Assembly (NCBI GenBank): GCA_027493615.1 | Contig: JAOSKK010000008.1 | Span: 29,094 to 93,093, forward strand | Length of the DNA stretch: 64,000 nt | Source of the DNA: Verrucomicrobiota bacterium | Lineage (GTDB): Bacteria > Verrucomicrobiota > Verrucomicrobiia > Limisphaerales > J093 | Reading direction: 5' to 3' | Part shown: piece after piece, positions 21,751 to 32,217 of the stretch | Numbering within the stretch: position 1 is the stretch's first letter | Layout: each line of letters begins with the position of its first letter | Translations under genes and position numbers: made by a program | The notes under the pieces: model-generated | Seen by the model: only the letters and a program-made list of their open reading frames with translations | The model's database searches: none | What the model was told of the DNA's origin: nothing

Positions 21751-24700
21751 TGGGTGCCCCGGGGCCGACGCACTTCACCACCAGCCGGCCGGTGGCGGTC
21801 TTGATGGTTTTTCTGGCCGCCGTCGTTTTCGGTTTCTTCTCGTTCCAACGGCTGCCGCTGAACCTGATGCCGGAGCTGACCTACCCGACGCTCACGGTGC
21901 GCACGGAGTATCCCGGGTCGGCGCCGGAGGAGGTGGAGAACGAGGTGAGCCGCCCCATCGAGGAGGCCCTCGGCGTTATTGGCGGTCTCAGCAAGCTCAG
22001 CAGCATCAGCCGGGCGGGCCTGAGCGATGTGGTCCTCGAGTTCCTCTGGGGGACAGACATGTCCAAGGCCACGCAGGAGGTCATGGAGAAGCTGGACCTG
22101 GTCTTCCTGCCGCGCGAGGCGGAGCGGCCGCTCATCCTGCACTTCGATCCGGCGCTGGATCCCATTCTCGAGCTGAGCTTCTCCGGGGAAGGGGATCGCT
22201 TCGAAGGCGAGGCGGGACTGCGGCGGTTGCGGCGCATCGCCGACCTCCAGGTGCGACGGGCGCTCGAGCCGATCAAGGGCGTGGCGGCGGTCCGTGTCCG
22301 GGGCGGCCTCGAGGAGGAATACCACGTCTTGCTCGATCAGCCGGCGATTGTGCGGGCGGGGCTTTCGGTGCAGCAGGTGATTGACCGGCTGCGGCAGGAG
22401 AACATCAACGTCGCCGGGGGCACGCTCAAGGAGGGTCGCGCCGAGTATATGGTCCGCACGCTGAACGAGTACACCCAGCTCGAAGAGATCGGCGAGACCG
22501 TCCTGCTGCGCTGGGAGGATCGCGAGGTGCGGGTGCGGGACGTGGCGCGGGTCGTCCGGGCGCACAAGGACCGGGACATGATCACGCGCACCGACGGGCG
22601 CGAGAGTGTCCAGATTGACATCTACAAGGAAGCGGACGCGAACCTGGTGGCCCTGGCGAAGGCGGTGCAGTTGGCCGTGGGACCCCTGGACCGAACCGAG
22701 GCGGCCGACCGGCCGGGGCCGGGACGGATGCGACCAACGGGGTTGGCGCAGCGGTTGTATCGCGACGAACGGGCGGTGCTGCAGGTGGTGGCGGACCGGT
22801 CGGGCTTCATCGAGAGCAGCATCCGGGAGGTGCGCAACACGGCGATCCTCGGCGGGGTGCTGGCGGTGGCCGTGCTGTACTTGTTTCTGCGCGACCTCAA
22901 GACGACGGCGATCATCGGCGTAAGCATTCCCATGTCGCTGCTGATCACGTTCGCGCCGCTGAACCTGCTGGGGGTGTCGCTGAACATCATGTCGCTGGGC
23001 GGGCTGGCGTTGGGGGTGGGCATGCTGGTGGACTCATCCATCGTGGTGCTGGAATCCATCTTTCGATGCCGGGAGGAGGGCGACGATGTGGTGGCGGCGG
23101 CCATCCGGGGACGCAGGAAGTGAAGAGCGCGGTGGTGGCCTCGACCCTGACGACGGTGGCGGTGTTCCTGCCGATGGTGTTTGTCGAGGGCATCGCCGGG
23201 CAGGCGTTTGGTGACCTGAGCCTGGCGGTGGTCATCTCGCTGCTGGCGTCCCTCGCGGTGGCCGTCTATTTCGTGCCGATGCTGGCGAGCCGGCGTCCGC
23301 CCGTGCCGCAGGAAGCCGGGGGCAGGGCCGCGGCGGTGGTTTTCGGCGTGGGGGAACTTTCGGGTTTCGTGGCGGGAGACTCCGGTGAGGTGGCGCTACA
23401 TGGCGGCGCCGTGGCTTGCGCTGCGCTTGGTCGTGGGGACGGTTTTCGAGCTGCTGGGGCGGTGGCGATGCTGCTGCTGATGGCGTTGAACGCGCTGGTC
23501 CGGCGCGGGCTGGTGCCGGCGCTGGCCGGTTTGGGCCGGTACCTGGTAGTGCCGGTAGCGCGCGTGGTGGGGGCCGGCGTGGAGCGGGTCACGAACTTTT
23601 ACCCACGCTTGATTCAGGGCGTGCTGGATCGTCCGGCGGTGGTGCTGGGCGGCGTGGTGCTGATCGGGTGGGTGACGTGGGAGGCCGGACGACGGCTCGA
23701 GACGGAGTTGTTGCCCGAGGTGCACCAGGGCGAGTTCACCTTCGAGGTCAACCTGCCGGTGGGCACGCCCATCGAGCAGACCCAGGACATCCTCGGGCGG
23801 GTCGAGCAGGCGATCCTGGCGGACCGGGCGTCGATCCGCACGTTGCTGGTGAGCTTCGGCTACGACGTGCGGAACCTGAAGCGGTCGGACGAAGGCGAGC
23901 ACTCGGCGCGGTTCAAGGTGGTGCTCGAGTCGGGGCGCGACCCGGTGGGCACCGAGGAGCGGGTGTTGGCGCGGCTGCGGCGGGCTTTTGCCGACGTGCC
24001 GGACCTCGAGTTGCGGGTGGTGCGGCCGGTGTTGTTCAGCGCGGAGACGCCGTTGCTGGTCGAGATCGAGGGGGACGATCTCGAGGTGCTGAAGCGGTTG
24101 GCGCGCGAGGCCGAACAGGTGCTGGCGCGGGTGCCGGAGCTGGCGGATGTCGAGACCACCCTGCGCCGGGGGGCGCCGGAGATCCAGATTGTGTATGATC
24201 GGGACCGGCTGGTGGTGCACGAGCTCAACCTGCAGACCGTGGCGCGGCAGGTGCGGGACCTGGTGAAGGGATTCGAGGCCACGCGCTTCAACCTCAAAGA
24301 CCGGCGCGTGCCGGTGGTGGTGCGGCTCGAGGAACGGGACCGGGCACAACTGGAAGACGTCGGGCGGCTGGTCGTGAATCCGGGCGCCGATCAGTCCATC
24401 CCGCTGGCGGCGGTGGCGACGCTGGGGCTGGGGAGGGACCAAGCGAGATCCGGCGGATCGACGGGCAGCGGGTGGCCTTGATCCGGGCGAACCTGGCAGC
24501 CGGTTCGTTGGGCGGGGCGGTGCGGCGGATCGATGAGGCGTTGCGGACCGGCATGGCGTGGCCCGCGGACGTGCGGTACCGGATTGCGGGTCAGAACGAG
24601 GAATGGGAGCGCAGTCAGGGAAGCCTGTACCTGGCGCTCGGGCTGAGCCTGTTCCTGGTGTACGTGATCATGGCGGCGCAGTTCGAGTCGCTGGTGCAGC

Positions 24701-25155
24701 CGCTCATCATCATGCTCACGGTGCCCCTGGCATTCTCTGGCAGCATTCTGGGGCTGTGGGTGCTGGGGGTGAACGTGTCCATCGTGGTGTTCCTCGGCTT
24801 GATTCTGCTGGCGGGGATCGTGGTGAACAACGCGATCGTCCTGGTGGACTATGCGAATACCCTCAAACGGCGGGGGGTGGATCGGCGCGAAGCCATCGTG
24901 ACGGCCGGCCGGGTGCGCCTGCGCCCGATCCTCTTGACCACGGCCACCACGGTGCTGGGCCTGCTGCCGATGGCGTTGGGCCTGGGCGACGGCGCCGAGA
25001 TCCGGACGCCGATGGCGCTGACGGTGATTTGCGGGCTGACGGTTTCGACGGGGCTGACGCTGGTGGTCATTCCCCTGGTGTACCACGTGGTGGACGGACT
25101 GCGGGATCGGGTGCTGGGCGGGGTGCCCGCGCCGGCCGCGGTGCCGCAAACGTGA
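21750..25155 (+). CDS. RND efflux permease 1 (frameshifted)
   Basis: An inner-membrane proton-driven efflux pump subunit of the AcrB/MexB superfamily. The N-terminal helix FTTSRPVAVLMVFLAAVVFGF precedes the porter region (PELTYPTLTVRTEYPGSAPEEVE). The transmembrane block after AILGGVLAVAVLYLFLRD holds LGGLALGVGMLVDSSIVVLE, and the second repeat has FLGLILLAGIVVNNAIVLVDY. A missing G near 23103-23107 and another near 24431-24435 break it into three open frames; a compensating pair probably also garbles 23340-23460. Length after correction (about 1,135 residues) is normal for the family. Substrate class cannot be read from sequence. Confidence 0.8.
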
Positions 25156-25161
25156 TCGGCC

Positions 25162-28100
25162 ATGGATACGTCCGGCGACCAGGCGGGACGACTGGCGGGC
25201 GGGTTGACCGAGTTCAGCCTCCGGCGCCGCATCACCGTGCTCGTCCTGCTTCTCAGCATTCTGGTGGTCGGGATCGTGGCCACGGTGGGAATCCCCCCTC
25301 GAGATCTTCCCGCGCGGCTACACGGGTCCGTTCCTGCACGTGTGGGTGCCCTGGCCAAACGCCCCGACGCAGGAGGTGCTGGACGAGATCACCCGCCCAC
25401 TCGAGGAGGAAGTCAGCACCGTCCGGGGCCTGGAACGGTTGAACTCGATGTCCACCGTCAACGGCGCCAGCTTGTTCATCCAGTTCAAGTCCGGCACCGA
25501 CATGGACGTGGCCTACCGCGAAGTCCGTGACCGGCTGCAGCGGGCCCGGGTCGAGTTCCCTGACGACGCCGATCGCGTGTTCATTTTCAAGGAGGACGCC
25601 GCCGGGATTCCGGTGGCCGTGATCGGCATGGCCTACGACCCCGGGCTCACGGACTATTACAGCCTGCTCAAGCGTGAGGTGCTGCAGCCGCTTGAGCGGA
25701 TCGACGGCGTGGCCAAGGTCACGGTGGACGGGCTCGAGGAGAAGGAGTTCCTGATCGAGGTGGATCGCACGCTCGCCGAGGGCAACGGGCTGAACCTCTA
25801 TCAACTCGCGCGCGAGTTGAGCGGCGACAACTTCACCCTGGCGAGCGGGCATGTCCGGGACGGCGGGCGGAAGTGGTTGCTGCGGTCGGTGGCGACCTAC
25901 ACCTCCATCCAGCAGCTTGAGGAACGGCGCCTGACTCCCACGGTGCGGCTGAAGGACATCGCCCGCATCACCTACGACGAGCCCGAGAAGCGCTACGCCG
26001 TGCGCGTCAACAGCCGCCCGGCCGTCGCGGTGGTGGTGTTCAAGGAGGGCGAGGCGAACACCGTCGAGGTGTCGCGCCGGTTGCATGAGGCCCTGGCCGA
26101 GATGCGCCAGAACCCACGGCTGAGCGCCATCTACATGGAGATGCTCTTCAGCCAGGGCAGCGTCGTGCTTGAGTCGCTGTTCAATCTGGTCCAGGGCGGG
26201 CTGATTGGCGGCGGGTTTGCCGCCCTGATTCTGTTTGTGTTCCTGCGCCGGGTACGCCTGACCGCGATCATCACCCTGTCGATCCCGCTGTCGCTGCTGA
26301 TCGCGCTCGTGGCGATGTTCTTCGTGGGCGAGACGCTGAACATCCTGACCCTGCTGGCGCTGGTGATCGGCGTGGGGATGCTGGTGGACAACTCGATTGT
26401 GGTGGCGGAGAACATCCATCGGCTCCACCACGAGGGCGTGCCGCGCCGGGAGGCGTGTGTCCGCGGGGCGGCGGAGATCGCGTTGGCCATCACGATGGCA
26501 ACGTTGACCACGATGGTGGTGTTCGTGCCGGTGTCGCTGGTGGAGGGTCAGGGCCAGTTCTTCCTCGTGCGGCTGGCACTGCCCATCTCGGTGTCGTTGC
26601 TCGCCTCGCTCTTCGTGGCCCTGGTGTTCATCCCGCTGAGCGTGTACCTGACACTGCCCGCGGACGGATTGCACCGACGCACGTCCTGGCTGCGGGCGGT
26701 GCACGAGCGGATCAACGCGGTGTTGCGGCGCTTCTACGCGCTGACTTTCGAGCGGCTGAACCACGCCTATAACCGGGTGCTCGCCGTCTTCCTCGAGCGG
26801 CGCCTGGACCTGGTGCTCGTGCTGGCCGTGGTGTTCGCGCTGACGGCCGGCGTGGCCTTCCGCAAGGTCGAGTTCGTCAGCCAACAGGAAACGGACCAGA
26901 CCTCGTTCCGCATCCGGGTCCAATCGCCGCCCGAGTACAGCCTGGACGAACTGAAGGAGTACTTCGCCGCCGTCGAGGAAGTGCTCGAGGCCCGGCAGGC
27001 GGAATACGGCTTCAAAGGGTACTTCACCCTGGTGTTTCCCCGCGGCGGGAGCATCGAGGCCTGGTTCGACAAGGATCGCGAGAACCGCCTTACCGCGAAA
27101 GCGGTCGGCGAGAAGTTGCTGGCCGAGTTTCCGAAGAAGCCGGGCCTCAAGCTGTTCACCGGACAGGAGAAACGGGGGAGAGGAAGCCAAGGAACGCGAT
27201 GTGTTCGTGTTCCAGTTCGAGGGGGACGACGCGGCCTTGTTGGATGATGTCGCCGAGCGGCTTGAGCCCCGGTTGCGAGCGATGCCGGGTGTGCTGGGCA
27301 TCCGCGAAGGGGAGGCGCCGGCCCCGAGCGAAATGGCGCTGGTCATTGACCGGGACCGCGCAACGCTGAGCGGCGTGAGTCCGGAGGTCATCGCCGGTCT
27401 GGTGGGTTACGCGCTCCGGGGCACCGCCCTGCCGAAGTTCAACTACGAAGGGCGCGAGATCCCCGTCCGCATCCGGTTCCAGGAGCGGGACCGGCAGAGC
27501 TTCACCACGCTGGCCGGATTCCAGGTGCCAACCGCTGAGGGCGAGGCGATCCCCTTGTCGGCCCTCACAGAACAGCGTCCGCTCAAGACGCCCAAGGGAA
27601 TCTTCCGGTCCAACAAACGCATCACCCGGAATGTCACGGTCGAGCTGAAGCCCGACGAGGCCAAGGAGACGCGGCCGCGCCTGCAGGCCCTCCAGCGGCA
27701 GGTCGACCTGCCCGAAGGTGTCACGTTCGGCACGGCCCAGGTGCAGACGGTCAACGAGGAACTCGCCAACATGGCTTACGCCGCCGCGATCTCGGTCGTG
27801 TTCATCTATCTGCTGATGGGCTTTCTCTTCGAGAGCTTCGTCTTGCCGCTCTCCATCATCCTCACCATTCCTCTGGCCGGCATTGGGGTGACATGGATCC
27901 ACTGGGTTACGGGCAAGGACATCGATTACCTCGGCGCGGTGGGCGGCGTGCTGCTGATCGGCGTGGTGGTAAACAACGGGATCGTGCTGGTGGACTACGT
28001 CAGTCGATTGCGCGCGGAGGGACTGAGCCGGCGCGAAGCCTTGCTGCGGGCGGCAGACCGCCGCTTTCGCCCCATTGCCATGACGTCGCTCACCACCATC

Positions 28101-28350
28101 ATCGGGATGCTCCCCCTGACGGTGCAGCCGGCGAGTGACATCGGGCCTCAGCTACAAAAGCTTTGGGTTGACGCTGATTGGCGGCATGAGCACCGCAACG
28201 CTCCTCACCCTGCTGGTGGTGCCCGTCTTCTACACGTTCTTCGACGACGCCCGGCTGGCCCTTGCCCGCGTGATGCTGGGGGCAGCGCTGCGCCTCCTCC
28301 TGCAGCACCGGTCACGCTCCCCAACCCGTGCTGGCGGTGCAGATGCCTGA
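25162..28350 (+). CDS. RND efflux permease 2 (frameshifted)
   Basis: A second RND permease starting 6 bases after the first, suggesting a hetero-oligomeric pump of the MdtBC kind or tandem duplicates. Visible elements are the N-terminal helix LRRRITVLVLLLSILVVGIVA, PFLHVWVPWPNAPTQEVLDE, LALVIGVGMLVDNSIVVAEN in the fourth-helix region, and LLIGVVVNNGIVLVDY in the second half. Three extra bases, near 25296 (C run), 27171 (G run) and 28135-28142, shift frame; together they equal one codon, so the ends are in phase. About 1,060 residues when corrected. The C-terminal 25 residues are basic and may be altered by the last shift. Confidence 0.8.
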
Positions 28351-28500
28351 CGGTTGCTGGCTGGGACGAAATGGCGTGGAGCCTGCGGGGGGGGGTGTCC
28401 GAGGCGAGGCGATTCACCCTTCGCCTGCTTGTCTGGCAGAACCCGTCGTACTTCGATCGGTGTTACTCTGCCATGTGTTCGCGTGGTCCGGTTGCCTGTC

Positions 28501-28692
28501 TCAAGGTGCCCCCGCGCGGCAGAACCGGGGGATGGGTGCGTCCGCGCCTTCGATCCATTCCCACGTGGTCCCGGTGAGGGTGTCGGTCCAGACCAGCAGC
28601 CAGCGGATCAGATCCGTCGAACGTTCGAGCCGATAGACACCGCCGGCGTTGCCATGGAGTTTCCTGGGCACTCGCCCTCCCACCGCGTACAC
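28501..28692 (-). pseudogene. Relic of a secreted-protein C-terminal module
   Basis: The minus-strand peptide contains VYRLERSTDLIRWLLVWTD followed by PIPRFCRAGAP, clearly related to the terminal module of the LVIVD genes here (LERSSDLHHWQSW, ending QFYRAIAR). No upstream gene body remains between it and the putative RNA region. It is best read as the stranded 3' end of a deleted secreted-protein gene. Confidence 0.45.
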
Positions 28693-28862
28693 CGCGCTTG
28701 CTGACCAGGACGGTCGGCGGAGGTATGGGGATTGTTTTCATCTCTGGACACAGCTTGAAGTCTGACTGGGCTGGCAAATGGTTTCGCGTTGTCAGTCGAG
28801 TGGGAGGAGGGCGCGCGCAGGGCCCAAAGCCCTCACGTTTCCCTCCTCCCCCTCCAGTCATT

Positions 28863-29343
28863 CCGTACGGTGGGTTTTCCCCAGTACGGTTGGAAGCAGG
28901 GTCTTCTACCGAATGACCTTCCCGCCCAGGCGGTTTGACACCCGTTCAGCTCGCCAGTCGAGTCCCGCCTACGTCCAGGCGTTGGTAGCTCCTCGCGGAG
29001 CAATCGCCTTACAGCTTCCCCGACCCACCAAGCCGACCCTGCCCACAGGCCCTTGGCTCAGCGCGGTTTATCATCCCCGCACCTGCAAACGCTACTACGG
29101 CCCGATGCGCCAGTCTGGCGGACTCCGCCCGGTTTATGGTTTATCCCGGGCGGTCTTTGCCCCCAAGGGCCGTCCGCCTCACCTTCCCTTCTTTGCCTGG
29201 ATCCACGTGGTACGTCCATGCCGCTACCCTTACCCCGCCGACGGCCCGGGTTCATCCGATGGTTCATCCCCCGGGCCTACGAGCCTTCACCACCTTCTGT
29301 CAGGTTCGGCTGTCGGTTGTCCCCTCACTGGCTTCCGAGGGGT
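28863..29343 (-). ncRNA. Candidate structured RNA, unidentified (HEARO/omega-RNA-like or intron-like)
   Basis: No convincing protein is encoded, yet the segment holds several strong hairpins: 29321-29326 with 29337-29342, 29243-29250 with 29270-29277 (8-base GC-rich arms), 29125-29132 with 29146-29153 (8-base arms), 29112-29115 with 29121-29124, and 28863-28868 with 28884-28889. The loops of the two 8-base stems are related in sequence. On the minus strand AAGGTGGTGAAGGC near the 5' end and ACGGGTGTCAAACCGCC near the 3' end recall, from memory, large transposon-associated RNAs of the HEARO/omega type. No iscB gene follows. The ISL3 element lies directly at its 5' side. The strand is inferred. 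Confidence 0.3.
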
Positions 29344-29345
29344 TC

Positions 29346-29353
29346 GTTTAACG
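29346..29353. repeat. ISL3 copy 1 target duplication, left
   Basis: GTTTAACG, repeated exactly at 30828-30835 directly after the element. The ISL3 family makes 8-base duplications. Confidence 0.9.
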
Positions 29354-30827
29354 GCCTCTTCCGGGATCTGCGGGGGATTTTGCATTACCGCGGATAGAGG
29401 TCGAGGCCTCCCAGATGGAAGAGGATGTCTGTTTTGAACCGTTCCCGGCTCCGATAGCCGAAGGCTTTCTTGACCAGGCCGGCGATGCGGTTGTTCAACC
29501 CTTCCAAGGCCGCGTTGCTGATCCGATGGGTGAAGTAGGTCACGATATTGTCCAAGTGCTTCTTGAAGCTCCGGGCCACCTCCTTGATGGGGCCCAAGCG
29601 CGAGCGGATCGCCCAACTGTACCACGAGTGGAAGAACTCCTTCCCTTCCTCGACGCTCTGGCTGGCCCAGAAGTCGCGGAACATTTCCTTGATCGCCCAG
29701 GCGCGACTGGTCTTGAGTTTCTGCCGCGCAACTGATCGAAGCGCTCCTGGTGGGCCGGGGGAGGTTTTCCCAGCCATAAAGCCACACGTACTTGGTCCCC
29801 GCCAGACGCTCGTCGCCCGCCGCGCTCAACGCCCGGTGCTCGGCCCGACGCACCCGGTCCACCGCCCGCCCCAACATCTGGCTCAAGTGATAGGGTCGTG
29901 GACGATCTTACGGGCCGCCTCGGGCACGTGTTGCACCGTCGCTTGGAAGTACGGCGCCCACAGGTCCATCGCCACCGCCTCCACCGCCGCCCGATGTTCC
30001 GGGAACGCCCCTGCCAATAGGCCTCCAGCGTCTCTTGGGTGCGTCCGTCGCCCACGTATTCCACCGTGGCCGAACGCCCGGGCTCCAAGTTCGCCACCAC
30101 GGTGACGTAGTTCTGTCCCCGGCCCGCACTCTTTTCGTCCACCCCCAAGCGCCGCACCGGCTGGGTCTGCTTGCGAAGCAACCCCCGCGCCACGGCCCGT
30201 TGCTTGATCCCATCGGCCTCGTCCCAACTGATCCGCAGCCCCTCACAGACCGCGCGGATCGAACACTCCTGCAAGAGGTCGATCGCCAGCCGCTCAAAGC
30301 GCTTGGTGAAACGTCCGTAGGGCTCGGCCCAGGGGACCTGCACGGTGAGGGTGCCGTGCTCCGGACAGCGAACCCGGGGACCTTCGCCACAATCAGGGTC
30401 TGGAACTCGCAACTGTCCAGGTGGCGCCACCGGCGCTGGTCCCAGTCTTGGATGTGCATGCGGCACTGACACTGGGGGCAGGCCCAGGTCGACTCGGTGC
30501 ATTGGACCTGGACCTCGATGCGGCGCGGGGCCAACTCCAGGCGCACGGCTTGGACCTTCCAGGGGGCCGTCAATCCCAGGATCTGCTGATACAACTCATG
30601 ATCGTGCATCGGGGCAGCGTAGCAGGCGAAGCCGGGTCGTCACGCCCTGGGGAAACCCGAGAAGAAACGTCACCCAACGGCGCCAAGGAGGTGGGGGCCT
30701 TTCCGGCGCGGGCCGCTGGGGCAGCCGTCGGGGTGCCGGGCCCACAGTACCTCCAACGCGTCCCTACCCCGACGGCTGCGGCCCGCGCCTGCCCAATGAC
30801 TTTTCCCCCGGGATTCCCGGAAGAACC
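29354..30827 (-). mobile_element. ISL3 family insertion sequence, copy 1
   Basis: A 1,474-base element with 13-base terminal inverted repeats (left GCCTCTTCCGGGA; right end reads GGTTCTTCCGGGA on the minus strand) and perfect 8-base target duplications. It is nearly identical to 58062-59540 but five bases shorter. All five length differences are in C or G runs, and there are also scattered substitutions. It sits at the edge of the candidate RNA segment. Confidence 0.9.
29385..30609 (-). CDS. ISL3 transposase, copy 1 (multiply frameshifted)
   Basis: A DDE transposase. From ATG at 30609 it carries the ISL3 zinc-binding and helix-turn-helix N-terminus (CPQCQCRMHIQDWDQRRW), RLGVDEKSAGRGQNYVTVV with the first catalytic Asp, AVAMDLWAPYFQA with the second, and ISNAALEGLNNRIAGLVKKA with the Glu. 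The end FHLGGLDLYPR is the usual family ending. The frame is lost at homopolymers near 30375, 30000, 29893, 29759 and 29722. The break near 29759 is shared with copy 2. As written, no single frame encodes a full enzyme. Confidence 0.85.
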
Positions 30828-30835
30828 GTTTAACG
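30828..30835. repeat. ISL3 copy 1 target duplication, right
   Basis: GTTTAACG, matching 29346-29353. Confidence 0.9.
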
Positions 30836-31188
30836 AGGCAGCAGTTTTCTCGTCATGTTGCGGCCTGCACGCTTGCTAGGGCGGCTGACCAGTCCCCGCC
30901 GACGCCCCGGCGCCGACAGGCCCACCCGTTTACGGCAGAGCTTGCCCCGGCCGGAGTCTCCCCGGCCGGGGTCTGCTATCACTACTCGGCCCAACCACCT
31001 ATTGCCGAGGCGGGACTTGCACCCGCTCGCGAATCAAAGATCGAAGGCTGCACCAGAAGGCAACGAACCCGGCGCATCTCGAGGATTACGGCCGATGAAA
31101 CCGCCCATCTGTTGCGGCGGGCCGGTGTGGGTGCGGAGCCACTGCTGGCGTGTTGACCCCACAGCGCACGCAGGGGCGGGGCGGACGC
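30836..31188. other. Gene-free stretch with a strong hairpin
   Basis: No gene is recognisable. A GC-rich hairpin with perfect 10-base arms (30945-30954 with 30962-30971, 7-base loop) stands out. The bases before about 30890 were contiguous with the candidate RNA segment before the ISL3 insertion. Confidence 0.5.
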
Positions 31189-31619
31189 TCACGACGCGAG
31201 TGGGTTCTTCCAGCGAATACCGTCGAAACGATCAAAGTCTCGGTCCGTGGAATAAACCGTTCCGCCATACTCCTCGGCCACGGCTGCAATCAGGGCATCC
31301 GTGCACAGGTTGCCCCCTGAGCCCACCCCCTGCAACAGAGCGAAGAATCGTTCGATCGTGCCCGGTCCTGCCGGAAGAACGCGACAGATGGGCTGCTCGA
31401 GCCACCCCATCACGCAGCGGCGCGCCTGTTCCACCGACATGGGGTTCTCGCTCAGGGTAGAGTGGGTCATGAGCCGCACAAACGCCAGGACGACCACCCA
31501 AGGAACGCCGACCGGTTCCTGGCCCGAGAGAGACTCCTCCCACCACTTGCGTGCCGCCTGATGGGCCGGCGCGGTGAGGTCGTGCGCATAGACCAGCAGA
31601 TTGGTGTCGGTACGATCAC
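31189..31619 (-). CDS. PIN-domain toxin, VapC-like (frameshifted near start)
   Basis: A probable Mg-dependent ribonuclease toxin. The first acidic residue is in DTNLLVYAHD; later acidic residues are in CTDALIAAVAEEYGG and YSTDRDFDRF, the usual PIN quartet. GTG at 31619 overlaps the antitoxin stop as GTGA. From it the peptide would start MIVPDTN if one C is restored near 31608-31612; as written the DTN frame is entered only from an ATG at 31650 inside the antitoxin. About 143 residues. Confidence 0.75.
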
Positions 31620-31864
31620 CGCGCGTCCTCCTCCGCTTCCAGTTGGTCAAACACTTGGTTCAGGCTCAGGTTCCGAAAGCCCGGCTTCAGGTGGAGAGCG
31701 TGAGGCTGGACGCGAAACGCTGGTGCAGACCTGGCGCCTGCGCGCCGGGCTAACCCGGCCGCGATCGTCTCCTCTAACACGTGGCGGAACGGGCGCCCGG
31801 TGGCCGCCGCCCGTTCGCGTAATTCCTTGAGCAAGGCATCAGCGATGTTCAGTGTTGTGCGCAC
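31616..31864 (-). CDS. VapB-like antitoxin, ribbon-helix-helix type
   Basis: An 82-residue partner for the PIN toxin. GTG at 31864 gives VRTTLNIADALLKELRERA, a typical ribbon-helix-helix strand and helix, followed by FRHVLEETIAAGLARR. The C-terminal half (HALHLKPGFRNLSL) would wrap the toxin. Longer in-frame versions start upstream but add no recognisable sequence. Translationally coupled to the toxin. Likely autoregulated, by analogy with the family. Confidence 0.7.
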   Translation of the reverse strand: MRTTLNIADALLKELRERAAATGRPFRHVLEETIAAGLARRAGARSAPAFRVQPHALHLKPGFRNLSLNQVFDQLEAEEDAR

Positions 31865-31990
31865 AGTGGCATCATGATGCGATGTTCCAACCTCGTCAAG
31901 CCATCCGGGTACGGCGGTCCGGCGCAGGCTGGGCGTCGAAGGTCGCAACCAGGAGACTCCGCCGCGCCTGCGGATTCCCCCAGCGACCGG

Positions 31991-32182
31991 TTAACGCGAT
32001 CGAACGCGGTAGAAGCGAGCCGGCTCGCTCGGCGGCCCCGGATCGTCGAACTCCGCCACGCCGCCGCTCAGAACGTGGGTCCATGCCAACCCTGCGGGTC
32101 GGTCACAGGCACGGCGCGCGAAATCGCGAGGAGCGGTAATGTCGTGGTGCGTCCGTTGGGCGCTGGTCGGTTGCGTTGGCAT
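31991..32182 (-). pseudogene. Internally deleted secreted-protein gene relic
   Basis: An AAAGGA ribosome-binding site precedes ATG at 32182. After about 30 unremarkable residues the peptide joins THVLSGGVAEFDDPGPPSEP and ends ARFYRVRSR, the same end as the BspA-type gene at 40957 (THVLAGGVAEFRDPEP, ARFYRLRSP). It looks like a gene that kept its start and C-terminal module but lost its middle. The nucleotide match extends past the module. Confidence 0.5.
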
Positions 32183-32217
32183 TTTTGATTCCTTTCGGTT
32201 GAGCCCGTGCGGGGCGC

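Noticed and set aside
25253..27391. 712-codon open frame on the minus strand
   Set aside because: Shadow of the RND permease in high-GC DNA: His/Arg/Gln-rich with no domain, and antisense to clear transmembrane motifs.
28863..28889. Group II intron domain V
   Set aside because: The hairpin has a 2-base bulge as in domain V, but the catalytic AGC triad and the pairing beyond it are absent.
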